From: Stutzerimonas zhaodongensis | Lineage (GTDB): Bacteria; Pseudomonadota; Gammaproteobacteria; Pseudomonadales; Pseudomonadaceae | Length of the DNA: 64,000 bases | Assembly: GCF_003696365.1 (NCBI RefSeq) | Contig: NZ_RFFM01000001.1 | Coordinates: 248,001 to 312,000 of the forward strand | Direction of reading: 5' to 3' | In this document: piece after piece, positions 9,075-17,851 of the stretch | Layout of the letters: each line of letters begins with the position of its first letter | How positions within the stretch are numbered: the first letter of the stretch is position 1 | Notes under the pieces: model-generated | The model's database searches: none | What the model was told of the DNA's origin: nothing | What the model saw: only the letters and a program-made list of their open reading frames with translations | Position numbers and translations under genes: made by a program

Positions 9075-10610
9075 TTATTTCAGCTCGACGATGGAGCGTC
9101 CGGTCATCTCGACGGGTACTGGCATGCCGAGCATCGTCAGCATGGTCGGAGCCACATCGGCAAGCACGCCACCTTCGCGGATGGTCAGGTTGCGCTTGCC
9201 GACATAAATGAATGGCACCGGCTCACAGGTGTGAGCGGTATGAGCCTGCCCGGTCATGGCGTCCTCCATTTGCTCGACGTTGCCATGGTCAGCCGTCACC
9301 AGCGCTTCACCGCCGACCTTCTCCAAGGCTTCAACGATTCGGCCTACGCATTTGTCCAGGCATTCAACAGCTTTTACGGCTGCGTCGAATACGCCGGTGT
9401 GACCGACCATGTCGCCGTTGGCGTAATTCACGATGATCACGTCGAATCGCTGATTCTCGATGGCATCGACGATGCGATCCGTCACCTCGGGTGCGCTCAT
9501 TTCCGGCTGCATGTCGTAGGTCGCCACTTGCGGTGACGGAATCAGGATGCGCTCTTCGCCGGCGAAAGGCTCTTCGCGGCCGCCTGAAAAGAAGAAGGTC
9601 ACATGGGCATATTTTTCAGTCTCGGCGATGCGTAGCTGGGTCTTGCCGTTGTTAGCCAGGTATTCGCCCAGCACATTGGTCAGCGCCTCAGGGGCGTAGG
9701 CGCTGGGTGCTGGAATGCTCGCTGCATACTGAGTCAACATGACGAAGCCGGCCAATTGCGGTACACGAGCGCGCTCGAACTCGTTGAAGCCCGGCTCGAC
9801 GAAACAGCGCGTCAGCTCGCGGGCGCGGTCAGCGCGGAAATTCATGAACACAACTGCGTCGCCGTCTTCCACACGAACCGGTTCGCCGATACTGGTGGCC
9901 TTGACGAACTCGTCACTTTCCCCGCGCTCGTAAGCCGCGATGAGGCCGTCCACCGCGTACTCTGCTTGGTGCTCGGCCTTGCCCTCGACGATCAGGCTGT
10001 ACGCCTGCTCGACGCGGTCCCAGCGGTTGTCGCGGTCCATGGCGAAGTAGCGACCGATCAGGCTGGCGACGCGCCCCTTGCCAAGGCGGGTAAAGGTGGC
10101 TTGCATCAGTTCAATGGAGTGCTGTGCGCTCTTGGGCGGGGTGTCGCGACCGTCCAGGAATGCGTGCAGGTAGATCTTCTCGGCGCCGCGCTTTGCGGCC
10201 AGTTCAGCCATGGCGACCAGATGATCCTGATGGCTGTGCACACCGCCATCCGAGAGCAGCCCGAGAATATGCACGGCCTTGCCTGCACCGGCGGCCTTGT
10301 CCACTGCAGCACAGATGGTGGGGTTCTCGAAGAAGTCGCCATCGCGGATGGACTTGGTCACCCGGGTAAAGTCCTGGTACACCACGCGACCGGCACCAAG
10401 ATTCATGTGCCCCACCTCGGAGTTGCCCATCTGCCCGTCCGGAAGACCGACGTCCATTCCGCTTCCGGAGATCAGCCCATGCGGCTGGCTGGCCAGAAGC
10501 CGGTCAAGAACTGGCTTGTGGGCGGCATGAATGGCATTGAATTCAGGACTGTCACTGTGTCCGAAGCCGTCGAGGATTATCAGTACCAGGGGTTTTGGCG
10601 CGGCGGGCAT
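9075..10610 (-). CDS. gpmI: 2,3-bisphosphoglycerate-independent phosphoglycerate mutase
   Basis: Interconverts 3- and 2-phosphoglycerate in the lower glycolytic/gluconeogenic pathway. The 511-aa protein has the alkaline-phosphatase-like metal and phospho-acceptor motifs: ILDGFGHSD (Asp about 14), [11 protein letters not shown] (phospho-Ser about 64), [11 protein letters not shown], and ADHGNVEQM near the C-terminus. ATG at 10608-10610 is preceded by AAGGAGCC at good spacing, so the six upstream in-frame codons are not used. It heads the gpmI-envC-ctpA-yibQ set, an arrangement conserved in Pseudomonas, and is divergent from the rhodanese gene. Confidence 0.96.
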   Translation of the reverse strand: MPAAPKPLVLIILDGFGHSDSPEFNAIHAAHKPVLDRLLASQPHGLISGSGMDVGLPDGQMGNSEVGHMNLGAGRVVYQDFTRVTKSIRDGDFFENPTICAAVDKAAGAGKAVHILGLLSDGGVHSHQDHLVAMAELAAKRGAEKIYLHAFLDGRDTPPKSAQHSIELMQATFTRLGKGRVASLIGRYFAMDRDNRWDRVEQAYSLIVEGKAEHQAEYAVDGLIAAYERGESDEFVKATSIGEPVRVEDGDAVVFMNFRADRARELTRCFVEPGFNEFERARVPQLAGFVMLTQYAASIPAPSAYAPEALTNVLGEYLANNGKTQLRIAETEKYAHVTFFFSGGREEPFAGEERILIPSPQVATYDMQPEMSAPEVTDRIVDAIENQRFDVIIVNYANGDMVGHTGVFDAAVKAVECLDKCVGRIVEALEKVGGEALVTADHGNVEQMEDAMTGQAHTAHTCEPVPFIYVGKRNLTIREGGVLADVAPTMLTMLGMPVPVEMTGRSIVELK

Positions 10611-10715
10611 GTGTCTGGCTCCTTGCACGAGGTCGCGAAATAAATGGCGGCCAGTCTAAATGTTGGCCGGTTGGGCGTCACGATTCGCAGGGTTCAGCCT
10701 GGTGGGGGGGCTGTG

Positions 10716-10721
10716 TATACT
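10716..10721 (+). promoter_or_regulatory. Candidate -10 box for the yibN-grxC-secB cluster
   Basis: TATACT preceded by TGTG lies 33 bp upstream of the rhodanese-like start. The 17-bp upstream hexamer TTCAGC (10693-10698) is a weak -35. Position in a divergent intergenic region supports it. Confidence 0.4.
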
Positions 10722-10753
10722 GGCCCGCATTTTATCCCCCGGGTACCCTTTTG

Positions 10754-11167
10754 ATGGTCGCTAACCTGATTGAATTTGTCTCTAACCACTATCTGCTGGT
10801 CAGCATCTTTTTGGTGTTGCTGGTTCTTCTCGCCGTCACCGAGGCGCGCAAGGGCGGAAAAAGCCTGAGCAACCGCGAGTTGACCAACTTGGTCAACCGC
10901 GACGAAGGCGTGGTGTTGGACGTGCGTGCGAAGAAGGAGTTCGACGCCGGTCACATCGTCGACGCGTTGAACATTCCACACGAAAAGCTGGTCAGCCGAC
11001 TAGGTGAGCTGGAGAAGCACAAGGCCAAGATGATCGTCGTCGTCGACGCCATGGGCCAGCACGCCGGAACGGCCTGCCGTGAGTTGCAGAAGGCGGGCTT
11101 CACAGCCGCGAAGCTGTCCGGAGGGATTTCCAGCTGGCGCGGCGAAAATCTGCCAGTGGTCAAATAA
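10754..11167 (+). CDS. Membrane-anchored rhodanese-like protein (YibN type)
   Basis: A 137-aa protein with one N-terminal transmembrane helix (about residues 13-28, YLLVSIFLVLLVLLAV) and a cytoplasmic rhodanese domain. The CH2A motif VVLDVRAKKEFDAGHI and the C-terminal GGISSWRGENLP are clear. The position that carries the sulfur-accepting Cys in active rhodaneses is Asp here (VVVDAMGQ), so sulfurtransferase activity is doubtful; as I recall, E. coli YibN also lacks that Cys. It is 2 bp from grxC and upstream of secB, the usual neighbourhood. Function is not established. Confidence 0.85.
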   Translation: MVANLIEFVSNHYLLVSIFLVLLVLLAVTEARKGGKSLSNRELTNLVNRDEGVVLDVRAKKEFDAGHIVDALNIPHEKLVSRLGELEKHKAKMIVVVDAMGQHAGTACRELQKAGFTAAKLSGGISSWRGENLPVVK

Positions 11168-11169
11168 CT

Positions 11170-11424
11170 ATGTCAAAAGTCGTCATGTACACCACCGCCT
11201 GGTGCCCGTTCTGCATTCGGGCCAAGAGCCTGCTCGATCGCAAAGGCGTCAGCTATGAGGAGATTCCCGTCGATGGGAAGCCTGCGTTGCGCTCGGAAAT
11301 GGCGACAAAGGCAGGACGTACTTCTGTCCCCCAGATATGGATCGGTGACGAGCACGTCGGCGGATGCGATGAGCTGCATGCACTCGAGCGGGCTGGCAAG
11401 CTGGATGCGATGCTCTCGGCGTAA
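11170..11424 (+). CDS. grxC: Glutaredoxin 3
   Basis: An 84-aa thioredoxin-fold protein with the dithiol active site CPFC at residues 12-15 (TAWCPFC), the cis-Pro TSVPQIWI and the glutathione-binding GGCDEL. It reduces protein disulfides and mixed disulfides using glutathione in the cytoplasm. Start is 2 bp after the rhodanese stop; secB follows 86 bp later. Confidence 0.95.
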   Translation: MSKVVMYTTAWCPFCIRAKSLLDRKGVSYEEIPVDGKPALRSEMATKAGRTSVPQIWIGDEHVGGCDELHALERAGKLDAMLSA

Positions 11425-11510
11425 CCCTAACAAGCGGCCTGTCTGCAGTTGGCTAAATGCTGGTGCTGGCAGGGCAATCAAATACGACATGCACAACAAG
11501 AAGGCTTCAC

Positions 11511-12002
11511 ATGACTGAACAAGCAAACAACGGCGCCGCTGCTCAGGAAGAGCAAGGTGCACAGTTCTCCCTGCAGCGCATCTACGTACGTGACGTCTCT
11601 TTCGAGGCTCCTAAAAGCCCGGAGATCTTCCGTCAGGAGTGGAATCCAAGCGTCGCGCTGGACTTGAACACGAAGCAGAAGTCGCTAGAGGGCGATTTCC
11701 ACGAAGTGGTTCTGACGCTTTCAGTGACAGTCAAGACAGGCGAGGAAGTAGCCTTCATCGCTGAAGTTCAGCAGGCCGGCATCTTCCTGATCAAGGGGCT
11801 TGAGCCGCAGGCAATGAGCCATACGCTCGGCGCGTTTTGCCCGAATATTCTTTTCCCTTATGCGCGTGAAGCCCTCGACAGCCTGGTCACCCGTGGGTCG
11901 TTCCCCGCGCTTATGCTGGCACCGGTGAATTTCGATGCGCTTTATGCCCAGGAAATGGCGCGCATGCAGCAGGGCGGCGAAGCGCCTGCTACCGCTCACT
12001 GA
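11511..12002 (+). CDS. secB: Protein-export chaperone SecB
   Basis: A 163-aa tetrameric chaperone that keeps preproteins unfolded and delivers them to SecA. The N-terminal part contains [17 protein letters not shown] and the C-terminal part [20 protein letters not shown], both diagnostic. ATG 11511 follows AAGAAGG. It is expected to be cotranscribed with grxC, as in other gammaproteobacteria. Confidence 0.97.
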   Translation: MTEQANNGAAAQEEQGAQFSLQRIYVRDVSFEAPKSPEIFRQEWNPSVALDLNTKQKSLEGDFHEVVLTLSVTVKTGEEVAFIAEVQQAGIFLIKGLEPQAMSHTLGAFCPNILFPYAREALDSLVTRGSFPALMLAPVNFDALYAQEMARMQQGGEAPATAH

Positions 12003-12020
12003 TTACTCCTCGCTTCAAGC

Positions 12021-12051
12021 CTGCCGCAGGGCGCCAAGCGCTCTGCGGTAG
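12021..12051. terminator. Hairpin between convergent secB and quinone oxidoreductase genes
   Basis: CTGCCGCAG (12021-12029) pairs with CTGCGGTAG (12043-12051), with an additional GC-rich inner segment. It lies between two convergent stop codons, where a shared terminator is expected, but no T-run follows on either strand, so confidence is limited. Confidence 0.45.
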
Positions 12052-12062
12052 CGACTCAGATT

Positions 12063-13040
12063 TCAACGTACCTTGACGACCAGCTTGCCGACCGCTCTAC
12101 GCTGGGCCAGGGTATTGATCGCCTCAGCCGTCTGCTCCAGCGCGAAAGTTTGTGACACCAAAGGCTTGAGCTTGCCCTCGGCATGCCAGGCGAACAGTTG
12201 CTTGAAGTTCGCCGCGTTGTCATGTGGCTGACGCCGAGCGAAGCTGCCCCAGAACACCCCGATCAGCGAGGCGCCCTTGAGCAGCGGGAGATTGGCCGGC
12301 AGTGACGGGATATCTCCCGCTGCGAAGCCGACCACCAGCATCCGGCCGTTCCAGGCGATGCTGCGAAAGGCTTCTTCGAACAGTTTCCCGCCGACCGGAT
12401 CATAGATCACGTCTACGCCCTCGCCGCCAGTGAGTTCTTTCAAGCGTTCCTTGAGGCTGGTTTCGGTGTAGTTGATCAGCTCATCAGCGCCTGCATTCTT
12501 GGCAACTTCAAGCTTTTCAGCCGTCGATGCGGCAGCTATGACCTTGGCGCCCATTGCTTTGCCGATTTCAACCGCGGCCAGACCTACGCCGCCGGAGGCG
12601 CCAAGTACCAGCAAGGTTTCTCCAGGTTGAAGGTTGGCGCGCTGTTTCAGCGCATGCATCGAGGTTCCGTAGGTCATGCTGAACGCGGCGGCCGTCGAAA
12701 AATCCATGGCTGGCGGTATCGGCAGCACGTTATCTCCAGGCACAGCTACCTGTTCGGCAAAGCTGCCCCAGCCAGTCAACCCCATCACGCGATCGCCCAC
12801 CTTCAAATGGGTGACTTTTTCGCCTACTGCAGCCACGACGCCAGCTGCTTCACCGCCTGGAGAGAAAGGGAACGGTGGCTTGAACTGATATTTGCCTTCG
12901 ATCATGAGCGTATCCGGGAAATTCACGCCGGCGGCATGAACGTCGAGTAATACCTCGCCCTTCTTGATCTGGGGCCCGTCGATCTCTTCTATTACCAGCT
13001 TTTCTGCCGGGCCGAACTCTTTGCACAGGACAGCTTTCAT
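12063..13040 (-). CDS. NADPH:quinone oxidoreductase family protein (zinc-independent MDR)
   Basis: A 325-aa medium-chain dehydrogenase/reductase. The N-terminal GroES-like domain has VHAAGVNFPD and PGGEAAGVV; the Rossmann NADPH site is LGASGGVGLAAVEIGKAMGA at about 147-166. Structural zinc cysteines are absent, as in quinone oxidoreductases. It probably reduces quinones or enones with NADPH in the cytoplasm; the physiological substrate is unknown. Monocistronic, convergent with secB. Confidence 0.88.
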   Translation of the reverse strand: MKAVLCKEFGPAEKLVIEEIDGPQIKKGEVLLDVHAAGVNFPDTLMIEGKYQFKPPFPFSPGGEAAGVVAAVGEKVTHLKVGDRVMGLTGWGSFAEQVAVPGDNVLPIPPAMDFSTAAAFSMTYGTSMHALKQRANLQPGETLLVLGASGGVGLAAVEIGKAMGAKVIAAASTAEKLEVAKNAGADELINYTETSLKERLKELTGGEGVDVIYDPVGGKLFEEAFRSIAWNGRMLVVGFAAGDIPSLPANLPLLKGASLIGVFWGSFARRQPHDNAANFKQLFAWHAEGKLKPLVSQTFALEQTAEAINTLAQRRAVGKLVVKVR

Positions 13041-13217
13041 CAGGATTCCTTTTATCGTTTGAGATGAGGCTATGACCGGGTAGGGATCGGGTCAGTCTAG
13101 AAGCCTGCTCCGTTGGCGCAACGAGCATGGTCTGGCCTGATGGCGACACATAAGGCCGGGCTTGGGTCTGCGGCCGTCACTGGTTATGCTGATCTGCATA
13201 TCCCCCGGAGTATCGCC

Positions 13218-13622
13218 GTGAACCGTATTCTTGTTTTTCTGTTTGCTCTTTGTGTGGCACAGGCAGCGCTCGCTGAGAGCGCGGAAGGCGATGCGGCTGC
13301 GCCGAAGGCCATCTATTACGCGCTAGTGCCCGCGCTGGTTGGCAACTATGGTTCCGATGGCAAGCTCAAGTACTACAAGGCGGACATCGCGTTACGGGTA
13401 AGCGGCGCCGAAGCGGAGGCAAAGGTGAAACACCACGAGCCTTTGATCCGCAATCAGTTGGTGACGCTTTTCTCCCAGCAGACGGACGCCACCATAGGCA
13501 CCGTCCAGGCCAAGGAGGCGCTCAGGCAGGAAGCGCTCAAGCAGGTGCAGGCGGTGTTGACCCAGGAGGAGGGTGCCCCCCTGGTCGACGATTTGCTGTT
13601 CAACAATCTCATCGTCCAGTAG
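13218..13622 (+). CDS. FliL-like exported protein
   Basis: A 134-aa protein starting with a signal peptide (VNRILVFLFALCVAQAALA) and continuing with a FliL-like domain: IYYALVPALVGNY, YYKADIALRV, HHEPLIRNQLVTLFS and a conserved C-terminal end (LLFNNLIVQ). I chose GTG 13218 because GGAG lies at correct spacing and translation begins exactly at the signal peptide. FliL proteins sit at the flagellar stator, but no flagellar genes are nearby, and free-standing FliL-like proteins of this kind have no proven flagellar role. Confidence 0.7.
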   Translation: MNRILVFLFALCVAQAALAESAEGDAAAPKAIYYALVPALVGNYGSDGKLKYYKADIALRVSGAEAEAKVKHHEPLIRNQLVTLFSQQTDATIGTVQAKEALRQEALKQVQAVLTQEEGAPLVDDLLFNNLIVQ

Positions 13623-13648
13623 CTGCGGTCATTCTGACTAAAGCGGGT

Positions 13649-14098
13649 TCAGCGCATCGCCAAGATCACGTGCCACTCGGCTTCACCCACGGGCATCACC
13701 GAGAGCCGGCTGCCTTTCTGGACGAGGGGCAGCTGCGACAGCGCTGGATGGCTTTTCAGCTGCGGCAGCGTCAATACGGTGTCAAAGCGCTCCACGAACC
13801 CGACGTCGACCGCGCTCCACGGGTTTTTCTCGGCCTTAGCCTTCATATCGAAGTAAGCAGAGTTCGGGTCGATTGCGGTTGGGTCAGGATAGGCGGCGCG
13901 CGTAATGCGGCCGATCCCGGCGATACCGGGTGTCGCGCAACTTGAATGATAGAAAAAGAACAAGTCGCCCTCTGCCATCGCTCGCAGAAAGTTTCGAGCC
14001 TGATAATTGCGTACACCGTCCCAGCGGCTGTACCCGAGTTCCTCTAGATTCCGAATGGAAAATTCGTCCGGTTCAGACTTCATCAGCCAGCACGGCAT
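13649..14098 (-). CDS. EVE domain protein
   Basis: A 149-aa single-domain EVE protein (PUA-like fold). Diagnostic segments are MPCWLMKSEPDEFSI, WDGVRNYQARNFLR, GDLFFFYHSS and IAGIGRI. EVE domains bind modified bases in DNA or RNA; the stand-alone bacterial form has no firmly assigned role. Convergent with the FliL-like gene, monocistronic. Confidence 0.9.
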   Translation of the reverse strand: MPCWLMKSEPDEFSIRNLEELGYSRWDGVRNYQARNFLRAMAEGDLFFFYHSSCATPGIAGIGRITRAAYPDPTAIDPNSAYFDMKAKAEKNPWSAVDVGFVERFDTVLTLPQLKSHPALSQLPLVQKGSRLSVMPVGEAEWHVILAMR

Positions 14099-14293
14099 GG
14101 TCTTTGCTCTCTTTCTTTTGCTTTAAGAGTCTCAGATGCGAAGTCCCCGACAGTCGGTTGCTACGCTGGTTTGCGCTGCACCGAGGCATGGCGGAGAATG
14201 CCGCGCTTGAGGTAGGTGGTGTCGAGTCTCCAAAACCAAAACGATATTGACTCGTCGTAAGACTATTCGCCTGGCAGGGGGAGGCGAAAAACT

Positions 14294-14443
14294 ATGAAAC
14301 GTAAGCCAGATATTCTTTGGGTCCTGGTACTGATTTTCGGTCTCGGTGTAGTGACGACGGGCTATACCCAAGGGCTATGGGAAGCGTCGGACAATTCCTC
14401 GTCCATGGTTCCTATCAGCCACTCGCAGCAACTTCAGCGCTAG
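14294..14443 (+). CDS. Small single-span membrane protein (49 aa)
   Basis: A 49-codon gene: MKRKPDILWVLVLIFGLGVV, then TTGYTQGLWEAS and a polar tail ending SHSQQLQR. Residues 8-22 form one transmembrane helix after a positive N-terminus, so the C-terminus is likely periplasmic. A near-perfect Shine-Dalgarno (GGGGGAGG) lies 7-8 bases before ATG 14294, and the reading frame ends at TAG 14441-14443. Function unknown. It is divergent from the EVE gene and convergent with fthC. Confidence 0.75.
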   Translation: MKRKPDILWVLVLIFGLGVVTTGYTQGLWEASDNSSSMVPISHSQQLQR

Positions 14444-14484
14444 CCTGAAGCGCCGCATGGACGCGGCTGAACACCTGGCTTTCC

Positions 14485-15087
14485 CTATTTTCCATACCAT
14501 CCGCGATCAGTCACCGTTGCCTGCAAGCTCACATCCCAGCTTGCGACGGGAATAAGGTCGACCTTCTGACATTCATGAGCTAGACCTAAAAGTGTCGGTT
14601 TGTGACCATTTTTGCGCCTTTTGCGATAGGCCAGGCTTCGGTCATAGAAGCCTCCGCCCATGCCCAGTCGGCCGCCGCGCTCATCGAATCCCACCAAAGG
14701 CATCAATACCAGGTCAAGCGCCCACATGCGTCTCTGCTGGCCGGGGCGAAATGCTGGCTCGGCGATGCCGAAGCGGTTTGGCTTCAGTCTTTCGTTGGGT
14801 TTGATCCGTTGGAACACCATGCGCGTACGGGGCCAGGCGTTCAGGACCGGAAGATAGGTTGCCTTTCCTCGCCGTTGGGCCTCATGGAGCAGCGGGCGCG
14901 GGTCGATTTCACCGTCATTGGGCAAATAGAGGGCGACGTGGCGACTTCTGCGGAACAGCGGGTGTTGCGCCAGCTGCCGATAGAGCAGCTTGGCTGCTTG
15001 GCGCTGTTGGGCGGGAGACATTTTGCGGCGTGCTTGACGCAATTGCCGTCGCAGCGCCGGACGCGAAAGTCCTTCGGCTGCGATCAT
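14485..15087 (-). CDS. fthC: 5-formyltetrahydrofolate cyclo-ligase
   Basis: Converts 5-formyl-THF to 5,10-methenyl-THF with ATP, recycling the inhibitory folate made by side reactions of GlyA; this fits the one-carbon genes gcvTHP nearby. The 200-aa protein has the N-terminal basic segment LRRQLRQARRKMS, VALYLPNDGEIDPRPL and the ATP-binding GGRLGMGGGFYDRSL. It lies directly downstream of the 6S RNA gene on the same strand, the ssrS-ygfA arrangement conserved across gammaproteobacteria. Confidence 0.94.
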   Translation of the reverse strand: MIAAEGLSRPALRRQLRQARRKMSPAQQRQAAKLLYRQLAQHPLFRRSRHVALYLPNDGEIDPRPLLHEAQRRGKATYLPVLNAWPRTRMVFQRIKPNERLKPNRFGIAEPAFRPGQQRRMWALDLVLMPLVGFDERGGRLGMGGGFYDRSLAYRKRRKNGHKPTLLGLAHECQKVDLIPVASWDVSLQATVTDRGWYGK

Positions 15088-15094
15088 GAATTGA

Positions 15095-15270
15095 GGCTCC
15101 CCAGCATGCCGCTGCCCGCGTAGGCCCTTGAACCCGAGAGTTCAAGGTGGCGACTACAGAGTACCTTAAGGCTTTCCGTCAGGCGGACATGCACACCGGC
15201 ACTACGTGTAGCCTCCATGGTGTTGCTTATCGGGAGAGGGTCATCGCCGACTGGCGAACATGCCAGGGAG
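15095..15270 (-). ncRNA. ssrS: 6S RNA
   Basis: The minus strand from about 15270 reads CTCCCTGGCATGTTCGCCAG and ends near 15095 with GGGGAG, which pairs with the 5' end to close the long 6S rod. Internal segments such as CGGTGTGCATGTCCGC, GGAAAGCCTTAAGG and CACCTTGAACTC..GGTTCAAGG match what I remember of Pseudomonas 6S RNA. A TATAAT box sits 9 nt upstream. It lies between zapA and fthC, the standard 6S location. It mimics an open promoter and sequesters sigma-70 RNA polymerase in stationary phase. Ends are estimated to within a few nucleotides. Confidence 0.93.
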
Positions 15271-15278
15271 TGGGCGGG

Positions 15279-15284
15279 ATTATA
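15279..15284 (-). promoter_or_regulatory. -10 box of the 6S RNA gene
   Basis: Perfect TATAAT on the minus strand, 8-9 bases before the predicted 5' end of 6S RNA, and preceded by a TTGCG-type sequence. Spacing fits a sigma-70 start at about 15270-15271. Confidence 0.7.
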
Positions 15285-15305
15285 ACGCAATCTGTCTGCC
15301 GTTCA

Positions 15306-15620
15306 TCAGTTGCCGGTTGGGTTTGGATCGGCGGCCAGAGCGCTGTCCACTCGCTCCAGCAAAGTACGCACGTGTTCACGAGCGCTGTTGGCTTCTGCAT
15401 CAAGACGGTCATGCTTGTGCAACAGCTCATGGGTAATGTTCAGTGCGGCCATCACCGCGACTCGATCTGCGCCGATGACTTTGCCGCTGCTACGGATCTC
15501 ACGCATCTTGCGGTCAAGATAATGAGCGGCGCCTTCGAGGTTGCTGCGTTCTTCGGGTGGACAGGAAATACAATATTCCTTGTCCATGATGTGCACGGTG
15601 ACGGTGTTCGGCTGGGTCAT
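15306..15620 (-). CDS. zapA: Cell division protein ZapA
   Basis: A 104-aa FtsZ-ring stabiliser. The N-terminal globular part contains VTVHIMDKEYCISCPPEE and AAHYLDRKMREIR; the C-terminal half is a coiled coil used for tetramerisation. Its start overlaps the stop of the upstream TIGR02449 gene by four bases (ATGA). It precedes 6S RNA and fthC on the same strand. Confidence 0.94.
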   Translation of the reverse strand: MTQPNTVTVHIMDKEYCISCPPEERSNLEGAAHYLDRKMREIRSSGKVIGADRVAVMAALNITHELLHKHDRLDAEANSAREHVRTLLERVDSALAADPNPTGN

Positions 15621-15826
15621 GAGTCCTGCTCCAGGGCTTTCAGGCGCGAAATCATTGATTCGACCTTCACCCGTGCCATTTCGTTCTTTTCGATCAGATG
15701 AGCGCGTTCCTCGCGCCAGCTCTTCTCACTGTTGAGCAACAGACAATTCTGCACCTTAAGTTGCTCGATGCGTTGTATCAGCTGTTCCAGTTTGGTGGTC
15801 AGCAGCTGCAAGTCGGCGTCTTCCAT
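15617..15826 (-). CDS. TIGR02449 family coiled-coil protein (ZapB-like)
   Basis: A 69-aa protein that is almost entirely coiled coil (LTTKLEQLIQRIEQLKVQN, SMISRLKALEQ). It matches the small TIGR02449 family found immediately upstream of zapA in pseudomonads. The four-base overlap with zapA implies cotranslation, and a role with ZapA at the division ring, analogous to ZapB, is an inference. ATG at the complement of 15824-15826. Confidence 0.85.
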   Translation of the reverse strand: MEDADLQLLTTKLEQLIQRIEQLKVQNCLLLNSEKSWREERAHLIEKNEMARVKVESMISRLKALEQDS

Positions 15827-15949
15827 GGGATTCCCGGGTAATGGCGCGAGCGTTGGCTAGTCCGGCTTCGATGGTCTTGGCTCGTATGCCGATGCTAGGA
15901 TACAAGGCCTTCATTCTAGACATTAGCGCCTTCGTGCGCCTAGCTGCCA

Positions 15950-16504
15950 ATGCCCATTCAAAACTCGCCGTATGCCGCCTTTGCCACCTTGCTAGCCAAC
16001 AGTGCCCAACCTGTCACCCCCGCCGAGCTGCATGGGCTATTGCTCGGGCGAAGCTGCGCCGGGGCTGGTTTCGATGCCGAATCGTGGCTCATCGATGCCG
16101 TCGAGTTGCTCGGCGCCGAGCCCGAAGAGTCAGTACGCCAGGCACTTCTGGGTCTTCAGGAGATGGTCAAGGGCGAGCTCGCCGGAGAAGATATCGCCAT
16201 CGTTCTGCTGCTTCCCTCCGATGATGCGCCGCTTACCGAGCGCGCCCAGGCGCTGGGCCAGTGGTGCCAGAGTTTCCTGACCGGTTTTGGTCTGATTGCA
16301 GGTGATCGAGCGCTAAGCGGTGAGGCCGTGGAGGTCCTGCAAGACCTTGCAGCAATCGCGCAGATACAGGATTCGCTGGAAGAATCCGAAGACGGCGAGA
16401 ACGACTACATGGAAGTCATGGAATACTTGCGAGTTGCGCCGCTGTTGTTGTTCACCGAGTGCGCCAAGCCGGTAGCGGCGACGCCGAAGCCCTCCTTGCA
16501 TTGA
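15950..16504 (+). CDS. ygfB: YecA/YgfB (UPF0149) family protein
   Basis: A 184-aa acidic, all-helical protein: [17 protein letters not shown], then [26 protein letters not shown] and a C-terminal [14 protein letters not shown]. It lacks the C-terminal SEC-C zinc motif found in longer YecA proteins. In P. aeruginosa YgfB is reported to modulate ampDh3 expression and thereby beta-lactam susceptibility; I infer the same family but not the same circuit. It opens the ygfB-pepP-ubiH-ubiI cluster, divergent from zapA. Confidence 0.9.
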   Translation: MPIQNSPYAAFATLLANSAQPVTPAELHGLLLGRSCAGAGFDAESWLIDAVELLGAEPEESVRQALLGLQEMVKGELAGEDIAIVLLLPSDDAPLTERAQALGQWCQSFLTGFGLIAGDRALSGEAVEVLQDLAAIAQIQDSLEESEDGENDYMEVMEYLRVAPLLLFTECAKPVAATPKPSLH

Positions 16505-16517
16505 GGACCGTCAGCCC

Positions 16518-17849
16518 ATGACTCGAATTCCCAGATCGGAATACGCCCGTAGGCGCAAGGCGCTGATGGCAGAGATGGAGCCCAACAGCATCGCCATCCT
16601 TCCGGCGGCGCCGATGTACATCCGTAACCGCGACGTCGAGCATATCTACCGTCAGGACAGCGATTTCCAATACCTGTCGGGTTTTCCGGAGCCCGAAGCG
16701 GTGATTGCTCTGATCCCTGGCCGCGAGCATGGGGAGTACGTGCTGTTCTGCCGTGAGCGTGATCCCGCACGTGAATTGTGGGACGGGCTGCGCGCCGGGC
16801 AGGACGGTGCCATCGCCGAATATGGCGCCGACGACGCGTTCCCCGTCGGGGATATCGACGACATTCTTCCCGGGCTGATCGAGGGGCGTTCGCGTGTCTA
16901 TTATGCCATCGGCAGCAATCAGGAGTTCGATCATCGCCTGATGGAGTGGATCAATACGATCCGCTCCAAGGCTCGCCAGGGCGCGCAGCCGCCGAATGAG
17001 TTCGTCGCCCTCGACCATCTCCTGCACGACCTGCGCCTTTACAAGTCGGCCAATGAAGTAAAGGTGATGAAGCACGCGGCGGAGATATCCGCGCGTGCCC
17101 ACATCCGTGCCATGCAAGCCAGCCGCGCTGGGCTTTACGAGTACCACCTCGAAGCGGAGCTGGACTACGAGTTCCGCAAGGCCGGTTCGAAGATGCCGGC
17201 CTACGGTTCTATCGTTGCAGCAGGCAAGAATGCCTGCATCCTGCATTATCGGGAGAACGATGCGGTGCTCCGGGATGGTGATCTGGTGCTGATCGATGCG
17301 GGCTGTGAAATCGATTGCTACGCCAGCGACATCACGCGCACATTTCCTGTCAATGGGCGCTTCTCGCCCGAGCAGAAATCCATCTACGAACTGGTACTGA
17401 AGGCAAACGAAGAAGCGTTCAGCCACATCGCGCCTGGCAAACACTGGAACGAAGCTCACGAGGCGACCGTGCAGGTCATCACCACAGGGCTGGTCGAGCT
17501 CGGACTGCTTCAGGGTGACGTGCAAGAACTGATCGCAGCCGAAGCCTACAAGCCCTTCTATATGCATCGCGCCGGCCACTGGCTTGGCATGGATGTCCAT
17601 GATGTCGGTGACTACAAGGTAGGCGGAGAGTGGCGGGTGCTTGAGCCTGGCATGTCGATGACAGTCGAACCGGGTATCTACATTGCGGCAGACAATCAGG
17701 ATGTGCCTAAGAAGTGGCGCGGTATCGGTGTCCGCATCGAAGACGACGTTGTAGTGACCAAGACAGGCTGCGAGATCCTGACCGGCGGCGTACCCAAATC
17801 CGTTGAGGAAATCGAAGCGCTGATGGCGGCTACGGCCGAGGGCGCATAA
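16518..17849 (+). CDS. pepP: Xaa-Pro aminopeptidase P
   Basis: Removes N-terminal residues preceding proline. The 443-aa protein has an N-terminal creatinase-like domain and a C-terminal pita-bread metalloprotease domain. Dimanganese ligands fall at the same positions as in E. coli PepP: Asp260 (LIDAGCE), Asp271 (ASDITRTF), His354 (AGHWLGMDVHD), with two glutamates following (TVEPGIY and RIEDDV). It lies 13 bp after ygfB and 2 bp before ubiH. Confidence 0.96.
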   Translation: MTRIPRSEYARRRKALMAEMEPNSIAILPAAPMYIRNRDVEHIYRQDSDFQYLSGFPEPEAVIALIPGREHGEYVLFCRERDPARELWDGLRAGQDGAIAEYGADDAFPVGDIDDILPGLIEGRSRVYYAIGSNQEFDHRLMEWINTIRSKARQGAQPPNEFVALDHLLHDLRLYKSANEVKVMKHAAEISARAHIRAMQASRAGLYEYHLEAELDYEFRKAGSKMPAYGSIVAAGKNACILHYRENDAVLRDGDLVLIDAGCEIDCYASDITRTFPVNGRFSPEQKSIYELVLKANEEAFSHIAPGKHWNEAHEATVQVITTGLVELGLLQGDVQELIAAEAYKPFYMHRAGHWLGMDVHDVGDYKVGGEWRVLEPGMSMTVEPGIYIAADNQDVPKKWRGIGVRIEDDVVVTKTGCEILTGGVPKSVEEIEALMAATAEGA

Positions 17850-17851
17850 GC

